Positions 54,694 through 64,000 of a stretch of DNA of 64,000 nucleotides are shown here, in pieces (position 1 is the first letter of the stretch; each line of letters opens with the position of its first letter). The notes under the pieces are model-generated. The model ran no database searches, was not told the DNA's origin, and worked only from the letters and a program-made list of their open reading frames with translations. The translations under genes and the position numbers were made by a program. Origin of the DNA: Sphingorhabdus sp. YGSMI21 (GTDB taxonomy: Bacteria; Pseudomonadota; Alphaproteobacteria; Sphingomonadales; Sphingomonadaceae); assembly GCF_002776575.1 (NCBI RefSeq), contig NZ_CP022548.1, positions 3,735,001 to 3,799,000 on the forward strand. Reading direction: 5' to 3'.

Positions 54694-56907
54694 ATGAAAT
54701 CTTCACTCGCCCTTTTCACCTTGGGTCTCGCCGCTGTCACTCCGGCTGCGGCCATGGGCCAGTCGCAAGACGACGACACCGTCTCCTCTGATCAGCAAGC
54801 CGACGAGATCGAATTCAGCGCCGACAGTATCGATTATGATTTCGAAAATGACTTCGTCACGGCAAAGGGCAATGTCTTGCTCAATCGCGACGGATATCAG
54901 TTGCGCGCTGATCAGGTCTTGTGGAACCGCAAAACCGGCGCTGTCGTGGCAGAAGGCAATATCAAGTCCGTCAGTCCCGATGGTGACGTCGCCTATGGTG
55001 ATCGCATTGAGCTGACCGACAGTCTGCGCGACGGTGCTGTCGACAATCTTCTGCTCGTTCTGGAAGATGGCAGCCGCCTCGCGGCCCGTCGCAGCGAACG
55101 GTTTACCGACGGCTCGCTCGCGCTGCACAATGCCGCCTACACCGCCTGCGCGGTCTCGACCGAAGACGGATGTCCGAAAAATCCGAGCTGGGAGATCAAG
55201 GCGGTCAAGGTCATCTACGACCCGGTCAAGAAACGCGTCAAATATGATGGCGCACGGATCGAGATTTTCGGACTGCCGGTCATTCCCCTGCCCGGTCTCT
55301 CCCATCCGGTAAGCGACGAGAACCGCAGCGGCATTCTGGTGCCGGACATCAAGTTCGACACGGTGAATGGAATGGGTATCACCATCCCCTATTATTTCAG
55401 CATCGCACCCAACCAAGATGCAACGGTTACCGCACAGGTGTTTACCGACGTCGCCCCGCTAGTCAGCGGCACGTTTCGCAGCCTCGACGACAAGGGCGCA
55501 TTCCAGCTGACCGGCTATGCGACTTACGGTTCCCGTATTCCGACCGGTGCCACCCAGCTCATTCCCGATTCCGAAAAGGATTTCCGCGGCTATTTTGCCA
55601 CGAGCGGCCGGTTCCGGCTTGATGACAAGTGGACGATTTCGCAATCGGCCCGCATCGTGTCCGACCGCACCTTTTTGCGGCGCTATGACATCAGCGATGA
55701 CGACAGTCTTCGCTCCACCATCAATGTCGAGCGGATCAGCGACAGCAGCTATTTCTCTCTTGCCGGCTGGGCGTTCCAGACGTTGCGGGTGAATGATCCG
55801 CAAAACCGTGTGCCGGTTGCGCTGCCGGTGCTGGACTATCGCAAGCGGTTCGATGATCCGGTTCTCGGCGGTCGGCTCGAGGTACAGGCCAATAGTCTGG
55901 CAATCGGGCGCAGCGAGGGACAGGACACGCAGCGCGCATTCGGCTCTGCCCGCTGGGACATGCGAAAGCTGACCGACTGGGGGCAGGAAATCACCCTGAC
56001 CGGACTGGTCCGCGGCGATGTCTATCATAGCGACGACAATGCGCTCAACGACACGGACATCTATCGCGGCCAGAGCGGCTGGCAGACCCGCGCCATCGCC
56101 ACGGCGTCGATTGATGTGAAATGGCCGCTGATCGGCGAGGCCTTTGGCGGTACCCAGACGATCACCCCGCGTTTCCAGATTGTCGCAACACCCGCTCTGG
56201 CCAATCTTTCGGTTCCGAACGAGGATTCCCGCGCCGTGGATCTGGAAGACACCAATCTTTTTTCTCTCAACCGCTTCCCCGGCTATGATCGCTATGAAGA
56301 CAATGTCCGCGCGACCTACGGGATGGAATGGGAAATCAATCGTCCCAATCTGCAGGTCAATATGGTCGTCGGCCAGAGCTATCGACTGGAAAACAACAAT
56401 AATATCGTGCCCGAAGGCACCGGCCTGTCAGACCGTTTTTCCGATATCGTCGGTCGCACCAACGTCCGGTTCAAGGATATCGTCAAGTTCACCCATCGTT
56501 TCCGGCTCGACAAGGATAATCTGGCGGTACGGCGGAACGAGATCGATGCAACCATCGGTTCGAAAGAAACCTATGCCCAGGTCGGTTATCTGCGCCTGAA
56601 CCGCAATATCGGATTGGATCTGGAAGATCTGCGCGACCGCGAGGAAGTGCGCGCTGGCGGACGTTATCAGATCGACAATTACTGGTCCGTATTCGGGTCG
56701 GCGATTATCGACCTGACCGATCGGAGCGAAGATCCGATCTCTGTGGCCGATGGTTTTGCTCCCGTGCGACACCGTCTCGGAATCGCTTATGACGACGGCT
56801 GCCTCTCTATGGGCGTAACCTGGCGCTATGATTATGAAGACACCGGTGACGCGCGTAGTGGCAGCACCTTCCTGTTCCGGCTGGCCTTGCGCAATCTGGG
56901 CGTGTAA
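54694..56907 (+). CDS. lptD: LPS-assembly protein LptD
   Basis: Outer-membrane barrel that inserts lipopolysaccharide into the outer leaflet. The 737-residue protein has a signal peptide (MKSSLALFTLGLAAVTPAAA), an N-terminal OstA/LptA-like domain (IEFSADSIDYDFENDFVTAK and following) with the paired cysteines in YTACAVSTEDGCPKNPSW, and a long C-terminal beta-barrel. I chose the ATG at 54694 because it begins the signal sequence; the frame extends to 54472 without sense. It leads the lptD-surA-pdxA-rsmA operon, the same order as in E. coli. Confidence 0.94.
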   Translation: MKSSLALFTLGLAAVTPAAAMGQSQDDDTVSSDQQADEIEFSADSIDYDFENDFVTAKGNVLLNRDGYQLRADQVLWNRKTGAVVAEGNIKSVSPDGDVAYGDRIELTDSLRDGAVDNLLLVLEDGSRLAARRSERFTDGSLALHNAAYTACAVSTEDGCPKNPSWEIKAVKVIYDPVKKRVKYDGARIEIFGLPVIPLPGLSHPVSDENRSGILVPDIKFDTVNGMGITIPYYFSIAPNQDATVTAQVFTDVAPLVSGTFRSLDDKGAFQLTGYATYGSRIPTGATQLIPDSEKDFRGYFATSGRFRLDDKWTISQSARIVSDRTFLRRYDISDDDSLRSTINVERISDSSYFSLAGWAFQTLRVNDPQNRVPVALPVLDYRKRFDDPVLGGRLEVQANSLAIGRSEGQDTQRAFGSARWDMRKLTDWGQEITLTGLVRGDVYHSDDNALNDTDIYRGQSGWQTRAIATASIDVKWPLIGEAFGGTQTITPRFQIVATPALANLSVPNEDSRAVDLEDTNLFSLNRFPGYDRYEDNVRATYGMEWEINRPNLQVNMVVGQSYRLENNNNIVPEGTGLSDRFSDIVGRTNVRFKDIVKFTHRFRLDKDNLAVRRNEIDATIGSKETYAQVGYLRLNRNIGLDLEDLRDREEVRAGGRYQIDNYWSVFGSAIIDLTDRSEDPISVADGFAPVRHRLGIAYDDGCLSMGVTWRYDYEDTGDARSGSTFLFRLALRNLGV

Positions 56908-57005
56908 AGGTCATCCAAACAGGTCGGCCCACTCATATTGGGTTCAGCAGATAATTGGTATTTGCTTCGTAAAATTTACTCTGTGTAGTTGAGAAGAAAC
57001 AAAAT

Positions 57006-58370
57006 ATGAATGTATTGAGCACGAAAATCCAGGGCTTCAAGAGCAAGGCTATCCTGATCACGGCGCTTGCCATTGCGGGTGCCTCCCCCTCGGTCAGCCA
57101 GACCGTTGCGGATACGTCGCTGCCGCAGACCGGACTGGATATTCCCGACGAGCTGACAATATTCGGCAATAATGATCCGAACGTCCGTCGCGCGACAGCG
57201 ATCGTCAACGGAGACATCATTACCGGCACCGACGTCGGCCATCGTCTTGCCCTGATCGTCGCTGCCAATGGCGGCGAGGTCTCGGACGAAGAGAAACAGC
57301 GCCTGCGGCTCCAGATATTGCGCAATCTGATCGATGAAACGCTGCAGATCCAGGAAGCCGAAGCCAATGAAATCGTCATAGCGCCGGAGGAAGTCGAAGC
57401 CACGTTCCGTCAGGTTGCACAGCAGAATTTCAAACAGGATCTCGACGCATTCGACCAATATTTGCGATCGCAGGGATCGTCCGCCGACACGCTGAAGCGC
57501 CAGATCAAGGGCGAGCTGGCCTGGAGCCGGCTGCTCCGCCGCAATATCCAGCCGTTCATCAATGTCGGCGATGAAGAGGTCAACGCCATCATCGAACGAT
57601 TGAACGCCTCAAAGGGCACCACCGAATATCGTATCGGTGAAATCTACATGTCGGCCAATCAGGAAAACGCCGAACAGGTGGCAGCAAATATGGTGAAGAT
57701 ACTGGAGCAGATCCGCGCCGGTGGTTCGTTCGTCGCCTATGCCCGCCAGTTTTCGGAGGCATCCACGGCCGCCACCGGTGGTGATCTGGGCTGGGTCCGG
57801 CCCGCACAATTGCCGCAAACCCTCGCGCAGGCAGCCGAACAGATGCAGGTCGGACAAGTCGTCGGTCCCATCGAAGTCCCGGGCGGTTTATCCATCCTCT
57901 ATCTGATCGATTCGCGCCAGGTGCTCACCGCCGATGCGCGAGACGCTCTGCTCAGCCTCAAACAGCTGGCGATCGACTTCCCGCCGGGCGTCACCGAAGC
58001 TCAGGCATCTGCCCGGGCCGCGAAATTTGCGACCGAGACGCAGGCTATCAAGGGTTGCGGTGCAGCCAACGAAGTGGCGGCCAGGCTCGGTGCCAGCGTG
58101 GTCGATAATGATCAGGTCCGTCTGCGCGATCTTCCTGCTGCCTTGCAGGGGGCGATCGGACAGTTGCAAATCGGTCAGGCCAGCCAGCCATTCGGCTCGG
58201 TCGAAGATGGTGTCCGCGTTCTCATACTCTGTGGCCGCGATGATCCGCAGAGCGCCGCAGCACCATCCTTTGATGCGATCATGTCGCGACTCGAAAATGA
58301 CCGGATCAACAAACGGGCGCAGATCTATCTGCGCGATCTGAGACGCGACGCCATTATCGAATATAATTGA
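57006..58370 (+). CDS. surA: periplasmic chaperone/peptidyl-prolyl isomerase SurA
   Basis: Helps outer-membrane proteins fold in the periplasm. The 454-residue protein has an N-terminal signal (roughly residues 1-32, ending SVSQTVA), a SurA N-domain (NGDIITGTDVGHRLALIVAA, then RLQILRNLIDETLQIQEAEA) and one clear parvulin domain (YRIGEIYMSAN, GGDLGWVRPAQLPQTLAQA, VGPIEVPGGLSILYLID). The last 60 residues give the C-terminal helix. It lies 98 bp after lptD and its stop overlaps the pdxA start (TGATG). Confidence 0.93.
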   Translation: MNVLSTKIQGFKSKAILITALAIAGASPSVSQTVADTSLPQTGLDIPDELTIFGNNDPNVRRATAIVNGDIITGTDVGHRLALIVAANGGEVSDEEKQRLRLQILRNLIDETLQIQEAEANEIVIAPEEVEATFRQVAQQNFKQDLDAFDQYLRSQGSSADTLKRQIKGELAWSRLLRRNIQPFINVGDEEVNAIIERLNASKGTTEYRIGEIYMSANQENAEQVAANMVKILEQIRAGGSFVAYARQFSEASTAATGGDLGWVRPAQLPQTLAQAAEQMQVGQVVGPIEVPGGLSILYLIDSRQVLTADARDALLSLKQLAIDFPPGVTEAQASARAAKFATETQAIKGCGAANEVAARLGASVVDNDQVRLRDLPAALQGAIGQLQIGQASQPFGSVEDGVRVLILCGRDDPQSAAAPSFDAIMSRLENDRINKRAQIYLRDLRRDAIIEYN

Positions 58371-59377
58371 TGGCAGAGCGGAACGCCAAGCCATTTGCCG
58401 TTTCCTGCGGAGATCCGGCGGGTGTCGGGCCGGAAATCATCGGCAAGAGCTGGCAGCAGCGGGCGGAAACCGGGCTCAAACCGTTTTTCGCGATCGGCAA
58501 TATAGCCGACTTTGAAAATCTCGCCGGCGTGCCGGTTCGCAAGATCGAGCAGCCGGTGGAAACCGGCGAGACTTTTGACGAGGCGCTGCCCGTCTTCCAT
58601 ATCCACAACGCCGCCGCCGCGGTTCCCGGAGAGGCGACGCTGGACAGCGCGCAATGTTCCCTGCACGCGCTCGAAATTGCCTGCGGTCTGGCCCGCTCGG
58701 GCGATGCCGGTGCGGTGATCACCGCTCCCGTCTCCAAGACCCAGCTTTACAAGATCGGCTTTCGCTATCCCGGCCAGACCGAATTTGTTTCGGAACGCTG
58801 CGGAATTGCGCGCGAAAATGCCGTGATGATGCTGGCCGGACCCAGCTTGCGGGTCATTCCGATGACCACCCATATCGCCCTCAGGGACGTGACAGAGCAA
58901 TTGACCGAGCGGCTGATCCTTGCCCGCGCCCGTGCCGCAGAGAAGGCGATGGTCCGCAATTTCGGCATCGAGAAACCCCGCATCGCGGTAGCGGGCCTCA
59001 ATCCGCATGCCGGCGAGAGCGGCAATCTCGGTGACGAGGAGCAACGGATCATGCAGCCGGCAATCGATGCACTGCGCAACGACGGCATGGATATCACCGA
59101 TCCGCTGCCGGCCGACACGATGTTCCACGAGGAAGCCCGAGCGCAATATGATGTCGCGCTGTGCCCCTATCATGACCAGGCCCTGATACCGCTCAAGACC
59201 CTGCATTTCTTTGACGGCGTCAATATCACGCTCGGCCTTCCGATCGTCCGTACCTCGCCCGACCATGGCACCGCCTTCAACATTGCCGGCCGGAATATCG
59301 CCGACCCGCGCTCGATGATCGCAGCGATCCAGATGGCCGCCACCGCGGTCACCAACCGCCAGATATACGACCATTGA
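58370..59377 (+). CDS. pdxA: 4-hydroxythreonine-4-phosphate dehydrogenase
   Basis: Step of pyridoxal phosphate synthesis, oxidising 4-phosphohydroxy-threonine with NAD. The 335-residue protein begins [20 protein letters not shown] (ATG 58370) and contains [10 protein letters not shown], the metal-binding His in [10 protein letters not shown], a second His in GLNPHAGE, and [13 protein letters not shown]. It is coupled on both sides: TGATG with surA and TTGA with rsmA. Confidence 0.96.
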   Translation: MAERNAKPFAVSCGDPAGVGPEIIGKSWQQRAETGLKPFFAIGNIADFENLAGVPVRKIEQPVETGETFDEALPVFHIHNAAAAVPGEATLDSAQCSLHALEIACGLARSGDAGAVITAPVSKTQLYKIGFRYPGQTEFVSERCGIARENAVMMLAGPSLRVIPMTTHIALRDVTEQLTERLILARARAAEKAMVRNFGIEKPRIAVAGLNPHAGESGNLGDEEQRIMQPAIDALRNDGMDITDPLPADTMFHEEARAQYDVALCPYHDQALIPLKTLHFFDGVNITLGLPIVRTSPDHGTAFNIAGRNIADPRSMIAAIQMAATAVTNRQIYDH

Positions 59378-60201
59378 GCCAGCCTGTTGCCCTGCCCCCG
59401 CTGCGGGAGGTGATCAAGAAACACGGCCTGACCGCGAGCAAGGCGCTGGGCCAGAATTTCCTGTTCGACATGCAGCTTCTCGACCGGATCGCTGCGGTGC
59501 CGGGCAATCTGGACGGCCAGTCCGTCTTTGAAGTCGGCCCCGGTCCCGGCGGCCTGACCCGCGCCCTGTTGCAGGCCGGTGCCCATGTGACCGCTGTGGA
59601 GCGGGACGAGCGCTGCCTGCCCGCCCTGTCCGAACTGTCCGGCCATTTCCCGGACAAGCTGACGCTGATCAACGACGATGCGCTCGCACTGGACCATGGC
59701 AGCCTGTTCGAGGGTCCGTTCCATATCCTGTCCAACCTGCCCTATAATGTCGGTTCCGCGCTGCTCGTGAAGTGGCTCTCCGCTCCGCAATGGCCACCGC
59801 AATGGCAGTCGCTGACCCTGATGTTCCAGCGCGAGGTCGCCGACCGGATCGTCGCCCGGCCCGGCTCGAGCGCCTATGGCCGCCTCTCGATCCTGGCCCA
59901 GTGGCGCAGCACGGCCAAGCTCGCCATGACCGTCCACCGCTCGGCCTTCACGCCGCCGCCCAAGGTCATGTCGGCGGTCGTCCATATCACGCCCGCAGCG
60001 CAGCCCGAAGGCGTCGATTTCGCCAAGCTGGAAGTCCTGACGCAGACCGCCTTCAGCCAGCGGCGCAAGATGCTGCGGCAAAGCCTGAAGAAGCTGCCCG
60101 GCGGCCTCGAAGCGCTCGAACAGGCCGGCATCGACAGCCAGCGCCGGCCCGAGACCCTTGCCGTGTCCGAGTTCGTCGAACTCGCCCGGCTGCTCTCCTA
60201 G
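59374..60201 (+). CDS. rsmA: 16S rRNA dimethyladenosine transferase
   Basis: Dimethylates two adjacent adenines near the 3' end of 16S rRNA. The 275-residue protein starts at a TTG (59374) that overlaps the pdxA stop; no ATG is available before the core [13 protein letters not shown] motif [18 protein letters not shown] and the catalytic [15 protein letters not shown] are intact. The start choice rests on coupling and expected length. The stop overlaps glcB on the other strand by 4 bp. Confidence 0.95.
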   Translation: MSQPVALPPLREVIKKHGLTASKALGQNFLFDMQLLDRIAAVPGNLDGQSVFEVGPGPGGLTRALLQAGAHVTAVERDERCLPALSELSGHFPDKLTLINDDALALDHGSLFEGPFHILSNLPYNVGSALLVKWLSAPQWPPQWQSLTLMFQREVADRIVARPGSSAYGRLSILAQWRSTAKLAMTVHRSAFTPPPKVMSAVVHITPAAQPEGVDFAKLEVLTQTAFSQRRKMLRQSLKKLPGGLEALEQAGIDSQRRPETLAVSEFVELARLLS

Positions 60202-62303
60202 CCGGCCGCTTTCAGTTTCCGCCGATAGGCGTGCAGCAACGGCTCGGTATAGCCGCTCGGCTGCTCGACACCCTTGAACACCAGATCGCGCGCCGCCTGG
60301 AAGGCCAGGCTGGCATCCGGATTGGGAGCCATGGGCCGGTACAGAGGATCGCCCGCATTCTGCCCGTCGACCTTGGCCGCCATCCGCAAAAGAGCGGCAT
60401 CGACCTGCTCAGGCGAACAGACACCGTGCAGCATCCAGTTGGCCATATGCTGTGAGGAAATCCGCAGCGTCGCGCGGTCTTCCATCAACCCGACATCATT
60501 GATGTCGGGAACCTTGGAGCAACCGATGCCCTGATCGATCCAACGCACCACATAGCCCAAAATGCCCTGCGCATTATTGTCCAGCTCATGCTCGATTTCT
60601 GCATCCGACCAATTGTGGCCGTCGGCCAACGGAATGGTCAGCAACTTGTCGAGCGGCGCAATGCCGTCCGCCGCGACCTCTTTCTGCCGGTCGAAAACAT
60701 TGACCCGGTGATAGTGGATCGCGTGCAGCGTCGCCGCCGTCGGGCTGGGCACCCAGGCGGTGTTGGCGCCGGTCATCGGATGGCCGATTTTCTGCTCCAT
60801 CATGTCGGCCATCATGTCGGGCGCGGCCCACATGCCCTTGCCGATCTGCGCCTTGCCGGACATGCCGCAAGCCAGGCCGATGGCGACGTTGCGCTGTTCA
60901 TAAGCGGTGATCCAGTCGCTTGTCTTGATGTCGGCCTTGGCGAGCATCGCCCCTGCCTGCATCGAGGTGTGGATTTCGTCGCCGGTCCGGTCGAGGAAGC
61001 CGGTGTTGATGAACACGACCCGGTCCTTCACTGCATGGATACAGGCAGCAAGGTTTGCCGACGTGCGGCGTTCTTCGTCCATCACGCCCACCTTAATCGT
61101 GTGACGGGCGAGACCGAGCAAATCCTCCACAGCATCGAACAGATCGTTGGTGAAGGCGCATTCTTCCGGCCCGTGCATCTTCGGTTTCACGATATAGATG
61201 GAACCGGCGCGGCTGTTGCGCAGTTCGCCGAGCCCTTTGAGATCATGCATCGCGATCAGGCTGGTAAAAACACCGTCAAGCAGGCCTTCCGGCGCTTCCG
61301 ACCCGTCGGCCAGCAGGACCGCCGGATTGGACATCAGATGCCCGACATTGCGGACAAACATCAGGCTGCGACCCGGCAGGGTGAAGGATTTGCCGTCGAG
61401 ATCAACATAGTCGCGATCGGGATTGGCCTTGCGCTCGACCGTCTTGCCGCCCTTTTCGAAGGACGCATCGAGATCACCGCGCATCAGACCGAGCCAGTTT
61501 GTATAGGCCAGCACCTTGTCCTCGGCGTCGACAGCGGCAACCGAATCTTCCATGTCGATGATCGTGGTCAGCGCCGCTTCCATGAGGACATCGGCGATAT
61601 GGGCCGGATCATCCTTGCCGATCGGGTGCGCCGGGTCGATGACGATTTCGGCGTGCAGTCCGTTATGCTTGAGCAGCAGCGACTGGCCGTTGCGGCCAAC
61701 CAGCTGTGAGGGATCCGCCAAGGCGGGCTCGCCACCGGCATAATCGGTCCATGATCCGCTCGACAGCGGAAAGGCTTCGTCGAGAAAGGCTTTTGCCGCC
61801 TTGATAACCGCAGCGCCGCGCTCCGGATCATAGCCGCCAGGCTTGGCCGGTGGCGCGTCCAGCGCGTCAGTACCGTAGAAGGCGTCATAGAGACTGCCCC
61901 AGCGCGCGTTGGCGGCGTTCAGAACGAAGCGGTCATTGAGCGAAGGCACCACCAGCTGCGGTCCGGCCATGGTCGCGATCTCGGGATCGACATTTTCCGT
62001 GGTGATAGAAAAAGCCGCCGGTTCTTCAACCAGATAACCGATGTCTTTCAGAAAGCTTTGATATTCCGCCTGATCAATCGGCTGCCCCTTGTGCTCAACA
62101 TGCCAGGCATCAATCTGCGCCTGCAGTTTCTCGCGCTTGGCCAAAAGCTCCGCATTGCGCGGCGCGAATTTTCCGAGAAGATCAGCAAACCCGGCCCAGA
62201 ATTTTTCCCCGTCCACCCCGGTTCCCGGCAAGGCACGGTCATTGACAAAATCGAGCAGTTCCTGCGCGATCTGGATATTGTTCTGGCTGACATATTCGGA
62301 CAT
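60198..62303 (-). CDS. glcB: malate synthase G
   Basis: Condenses glyoxylate with acetyl-CoA to malate. The 701-residue size is the monomeric G form. It begins [20 protein letters not shown]; landmarks are [49 protein letters not shown] and [20 protein letters not shown]. The ATG at 62303 has GAGGAAG upstream. The frame continues to 62363 without support. No aceA or glc operon genes lie beside it. A tandem repeat about 160 bp upstream may be its operator. Confidence 0.97.
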   Translation of the reverse strand: MSEYVSQNNIQIAQELLDFVNDRALPGTGVDGEKFWAGFADLLGKFAPRNAELLAKREKLQAQIDAWHVEHKGQPIDQAEYQSFLKDIGYLVEEPAAFSITTENVDPEIATMAGPQLVVPSLNDRFVLNAANARWGSLYDAFYGTDALDAPPAKPGGYDPERGAAVIKAAKAFLDEAFPLSSGSWTDYAGGEPALADPSQLVGRNGQSLLLKHNGLHAEIVIDPAHPIGKDDPAHIADVLMEAALTTIIDMEDSVAAVDAEDKVLAYTNWLGLMRGDLDASFEKGGKTVERKANPDRDYVDLDGKSFTLPGRSLMFVRNVGHLMSNPAVLLADGSEAPEGLLDGVFTSLIAMHDLKGLGELRNSRAGSIYIVKPKMHGPEECAFTNDLFDAVEDLLGLARHTIKVGVMDEERRTSANLAACIHAVKDRVVFINTGFLDRTGDEIHTSMQAGAMLAKADIKTSDWITAYEQRNVAIGLACGMSGKAQIGKGMWAAPDMMADMMEQKIGHPMTGANTAWVPSPTAATLHAIHYHRVNVFDRQKEVAADGIAPLDKLLTIPLADGHNWSDAEIEHELDNNAQGILGYVVRWIDQGIGCSKVPDINDVGLMEDRATLRISSQHMANWMLHGVCSPEQVDAALLRMAAKVDGQNAGDPLYRPMAPNPDASLAFQAARDLVFKGVEQPSGYTEPLLHAYRRKLKAAG

Positions 62304-62385
62304 GATTCTTCCTCGTTCAAATGCATTTTCCCGCAGCATAGAAACTACACCGGGGGCGTTCAAATTGTTCCGGGGAGGAATCGCT

Positions 62386-62400
62386 GCCGTCTATGACGGC
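62386..62400. other. hairpin in the glcB leader
   Basis: GCCGTC-TAT-GACGGC, a tight 6-bp stem 83 bp before the glcB ATG. On the plus strand TCTTTTT follows, so it would look like a terminator for rightward transcription, though no rightward gene precedes it. The remaining gap 62304-62758 contains only the small ORF and repeats listed. Confidence 0.4.
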
Positions 62401-62463
62401 TCTTTTTCGCCCTGTAAATGGGATGGGCCGCTGGAGAGACGAAAAAGGATATTCCCGGAGATG

Positions 62464-62481
62464 AACTTTACAAACTTTACA
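62464..62481 (-). promoter_or_regulatory. tandem 9-bp repeat upstream of glcB
   Basis: AACTTTACA twice in direct succession on the plus strand, read toward glcB as TGTAAAGTT twice. It is 161 bp before the glcB start. The ACTTTaCAAA core is one base from the RamB/PccR-type motif (CTTTGCAAA) that controls acetate and propionate metabolism genes in other bacteria. Operator function is inferred. Confidence 0.4.
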
Positions 62482-62518
62482 CTGTTATGAAAATTTTTCC
62501 TTTTCCTGCGATCTCTTA

Positions 62519-62617
62519 TTAGAAGCCATTGAAAACCAACTGAATTTCCATCCATTTTTTGCCATTGTCGGAATTTCTGACAAAGGAGGGAAAGGACGAA
62601 CGGGCGAGCTTGATCAT
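62519..62617 (-). CDS. possible 32-residue small protein
   Basis: A short frame (MIKLARSSFPSFVRNSDNGK, then KKWMEIQLVFNGF after residue 19) with a near-perfect AAAGGAG six bases before the ATG. Basic and aromatic, no membrane helix. It lies 215 bp upstream of glcB on the same strand. The strong ribosome binding site makes chance less likely, but I know no family. It could be a leader peptide or a small stand-alone protein. Confidence 0.4.
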   Translation of the reverse strand: MIKLARSSFPSFVRNSDNGKKWMEIQLVFNGF

Positions 62618-62758
62618 GGGACACTCCTTTTGAAACGGCACGGCAAGGCCGCTGCGGACTTCGGATTGCAACAATAACGGTGCCCCGCGCTGTAGGACAG
62701 CGTTTTTCCCCTGACAGAGCGACTGGCATGGACTCACGACAAATGCTATCGGTTTCAA

Positions 62759-63967
62759 ATGAAAGCAGATTCCTCCTCCGAGATGACAATATTGGAAAAG
62801 GCCAACGACCTGCCGCTTTTGCCGCGCACGCTCGAATGGGCGAAGGTCAACAGCGGCACCACCAATCTCGATGGCCTGGCAACCGTCGCGGGAATGCTCG
62901 CGGATGCTTTTTCGGTATTGCCGGGAGAGACCAGTCTGGTCGAACCCGACACGGTCGAGGCGGTGCGCGCAGATGGCTCGGTCGACCGGGTCCAGCGCGG
63001 TCGGCATCTGGTCACTTCCGTTCGCCCCGAAGCGCCGGTGCGTCTGCTGCTGACCGGCCATATGGACACGGTCTTTGCGGCGGATCACCCGTTCCAGCAT
63101 ATCGTCGAGCTGGAAAGCGGCATTTTGAACGGCCCGGGCCTTGCCGACATGAAGGGCGGTCTTTCCGTCATGCTCGGCGCGCTGCAATTGCTCGAGCAAA
63201 GCGAATATACCAGCCAGATCGGCTATGACGTGATGATCAACAGCGACGAGGAAGTGGGTTCAGGATCTTCGGCAACGCTGATCAGGCGACTGGCCGAGGG
63301 TAAGACCGCCGCCCTCACCTACGAACCCGCCCTGCCCGACGGCACTTTGGCCGGCGAACGCGGCGGCAGCGGCAATTTTTCGATCATCTTTACCGGCAAG
63401 AGCGCGCATGCCGGGCGCAACCCGGACGAAGGGCGCAACGCGCTGGTCGCGGCAGCGGACATGGCCGTGCGGCTGAAAGCGCTGCACCGCGAGGGTTTGA
63501 GCGTCAATCCAGCGAAGATTGATGGTGGCGGGCCGAATAATTCGGTTCCCGATCAGGCCATATTGCGCGTCAACTTCCGGCCCAAGACGCTGGAAAATCA
63601 GGCTGTGGCGCAACAGGCTCTGGACCAGATGGTCACAGATATCGCGAAGCTGCACGATCTTGGCGTCCACTGCCACGGCGGCTTTGGCCGCCCGCCCAAG
63701 CCGATTGATCCGCAGGCGGAAAAGCTGTTCGGCCTTGTGAAGCAATGCGGCGCAGAGCTGGGTCTGGATATCAGCTGGCGCGGCACCGGCGGCGTATGCG
63801 ATGGCAATAATATCGCGGCCTGCGGTATCCCGGTGGTGGATACGATGGGCGTGCGCGGCGGGGCGATCCACAGCGCCGACGAATTTCTGATCACGGACAG
63901 TCTGGTCGAACGGACACAATTATCGGCGCTGACGATCATGCGGATCGCCGAAAAAGGAGGATTATGA
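62759..63967 (+). CDS. M20-family zinc hydrolase
   Basis: A 402-residue amidohydrolase of the carboxypeptidase G2/ArgE group. Metal and catalytic residues are visible: His and Asp in LTGHMDTVF, Asp in GPGLADMKGG, the Glu pair in NSDEEVGS, and the C-terminal His in RGGAIHSADEF. The dimerisation domain starts near ERGGSGNFSIIFTGKSAHAG. The ATG at 62759 is used although no ribosome binding site is seen; 62783 is an alternative. It overlaps the next gene by ATGA, so both are co-translated, and the pair may belong to arginine or N-acyl amino acid breakdown. Confidence 0.87.
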   Translation: MKADSSSEMTILEKANDLPLLPRTLEWAKVNSGTTNLDGLATVAGMLADAFSVLPGETSLVEPDTVEAVRADGSVDRVQRGRHLVTSVRPEAPVRLLLTGHMDTVFAADHPFQHIVELESGILNGPGLADMKGGLSVMLGALQLLEQSEYTSQIGYDVMINSDEEVGSGSSATLIRRLAEGKTAALTYEPALPDGTLAGERGGSGNFSIIFTGKSAHAGRNPDEGRNALVAAADMAVRLKALHREGLSVNPAKIDGGGPNNSVPDQAILRVNFRPKTLENQAVAQQALDQMVTDIAKLHDLGVHCHGGFGRPPKPIDPQAEKLFGLVKQCGAELGLDISWRGTGGVCDGNNIAACGIPVVDTMGVRGGAIHSADEFLITDSLVERTQLSALTIMRIAEKGGL

Positions 63968-64000
63968 GTTTCCGGATACGCGCGGCGCGGGTCGATGATC
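63964..64000 (+). CDS. start of an acyltransferase-like gene (runs off the right edge)
   Basis: Only 12 codons are visible: MSFRIRAARVDD, beginning at an ATG that overlaps the M20 hydrolase stop (ATGA) with AAAGGAGG just upstream. The xIRxArxxD start is typical of GNAT-fold acyltransferases and of arginine N-succinyltransferase. With an M20 hydrolase before it, AstA is a fair guess, but the fragment is too short to be sure. Confidence 0.4.
   Translation, partial: MSFRIRAARVDD

Noticed and set aside
1..64000. tRNA, rRNA, CRISPR, insertion sequence or prophage
   Set aside because: I checked the gaps between genes and saw no cloverleaf-like sequence, no regularly spaced repeats, no transposase or integrase, and no att-like duplications.

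Overview
The window is a chromosomal stretch of an alphaproteobacterium, almost certainly a sphingomonad (Sphingomonadales). The evidence is the gene content and order: a CckA-type hybrid kinase behind dapA-smpB, an HdaA/ppk/ppx block beside purM-purN, a LOV-HTH protein closely resembling Erythrobacter EL222, and an alphaproteobacterial LexA box (GAAC-N7-GAAC) before recA. Genes are dense on both strands, with many start/stop overlaps. I saw no tRNA, rRNA, CRISPR array, insertion sequence, phage gene or integrase; this reads as core genome.

Layout. 1-5.1 kb: 5' part of rpsB, a GAF-PAS-PAS HWE hybrid histidine kinase, a small membrane protein behind a LexA-like box, and the psd-pssA phosphatidylethanolamine pair. 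5.2-14.4 kb: icd, an FAD monooxygenase, a Kef-type antiporter, alaS, a glutathione transferase and recA. 14.4-18.9 kb: a tightly coupled dapA-smpB-DUF2062-cckA operon. 18.9-30.3 kb: a soluble lytic transglycosylase, a lipoprotein hydrolase, ppk2, exported and hypothetical proteins, aspS, a lipid kinase and a metallophosphoesterase. 30.3-41.2 kb: a sugar-lactone oxidase, rnd, ppx-ppk1-hdaA-DUF2066 and purM-purN, where PurN carries an extra YjbR-like domain. 41.3-46.6 kb: LOV-HTH regulator, putA and a 1-kb non-coding stretch with inverted repeats. 46.6-54.4 kb: two SDR enzymes, a SnoaL-like protein, an exported vWA protein, HU, ndk, holC and pepA. 54.7-60.2 kb: the envelope/maintenance operon lptD-surA-pdxA-rsmA. 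60.2-64 kb: glcB (malate synthase G), an M20 hydrolase and the start of an acyltransferase gene.

How the genes fit together. Several themes recur: outer-membrane biogenesis (lptD, surA, psd/pssA, lytic transglycosylase), polyphosphate turnover (ppk1, ppx, ppk2), cell-cycle and replication control (cckA, hdaA, holC), DNA damage (recA and a second LexA-like site), and central carbon or amino-acid metabolism (icd, glcB, putA, dapA, purMN).

The most interesting unexplained item is the 80-residue single-helix membrane protein at 3316-3558. Its promoter appears to carry a LexA box between -35 and -10, which would make it a candidate SOS-induced division inhibitor or checkpoint peptide. Other leads are the PurN-YjbR fusion, the EL222-like light regulator next to putA, three inverted repeats upstream of a PutA that lacks its own DNA-binding domain, a tandem 9-bp repeat upstream of glcB, a likely EcfG (general stress) promoter before a small hydrophilic protein, and two very small ORFs with near-perfect ribosome binding sites.
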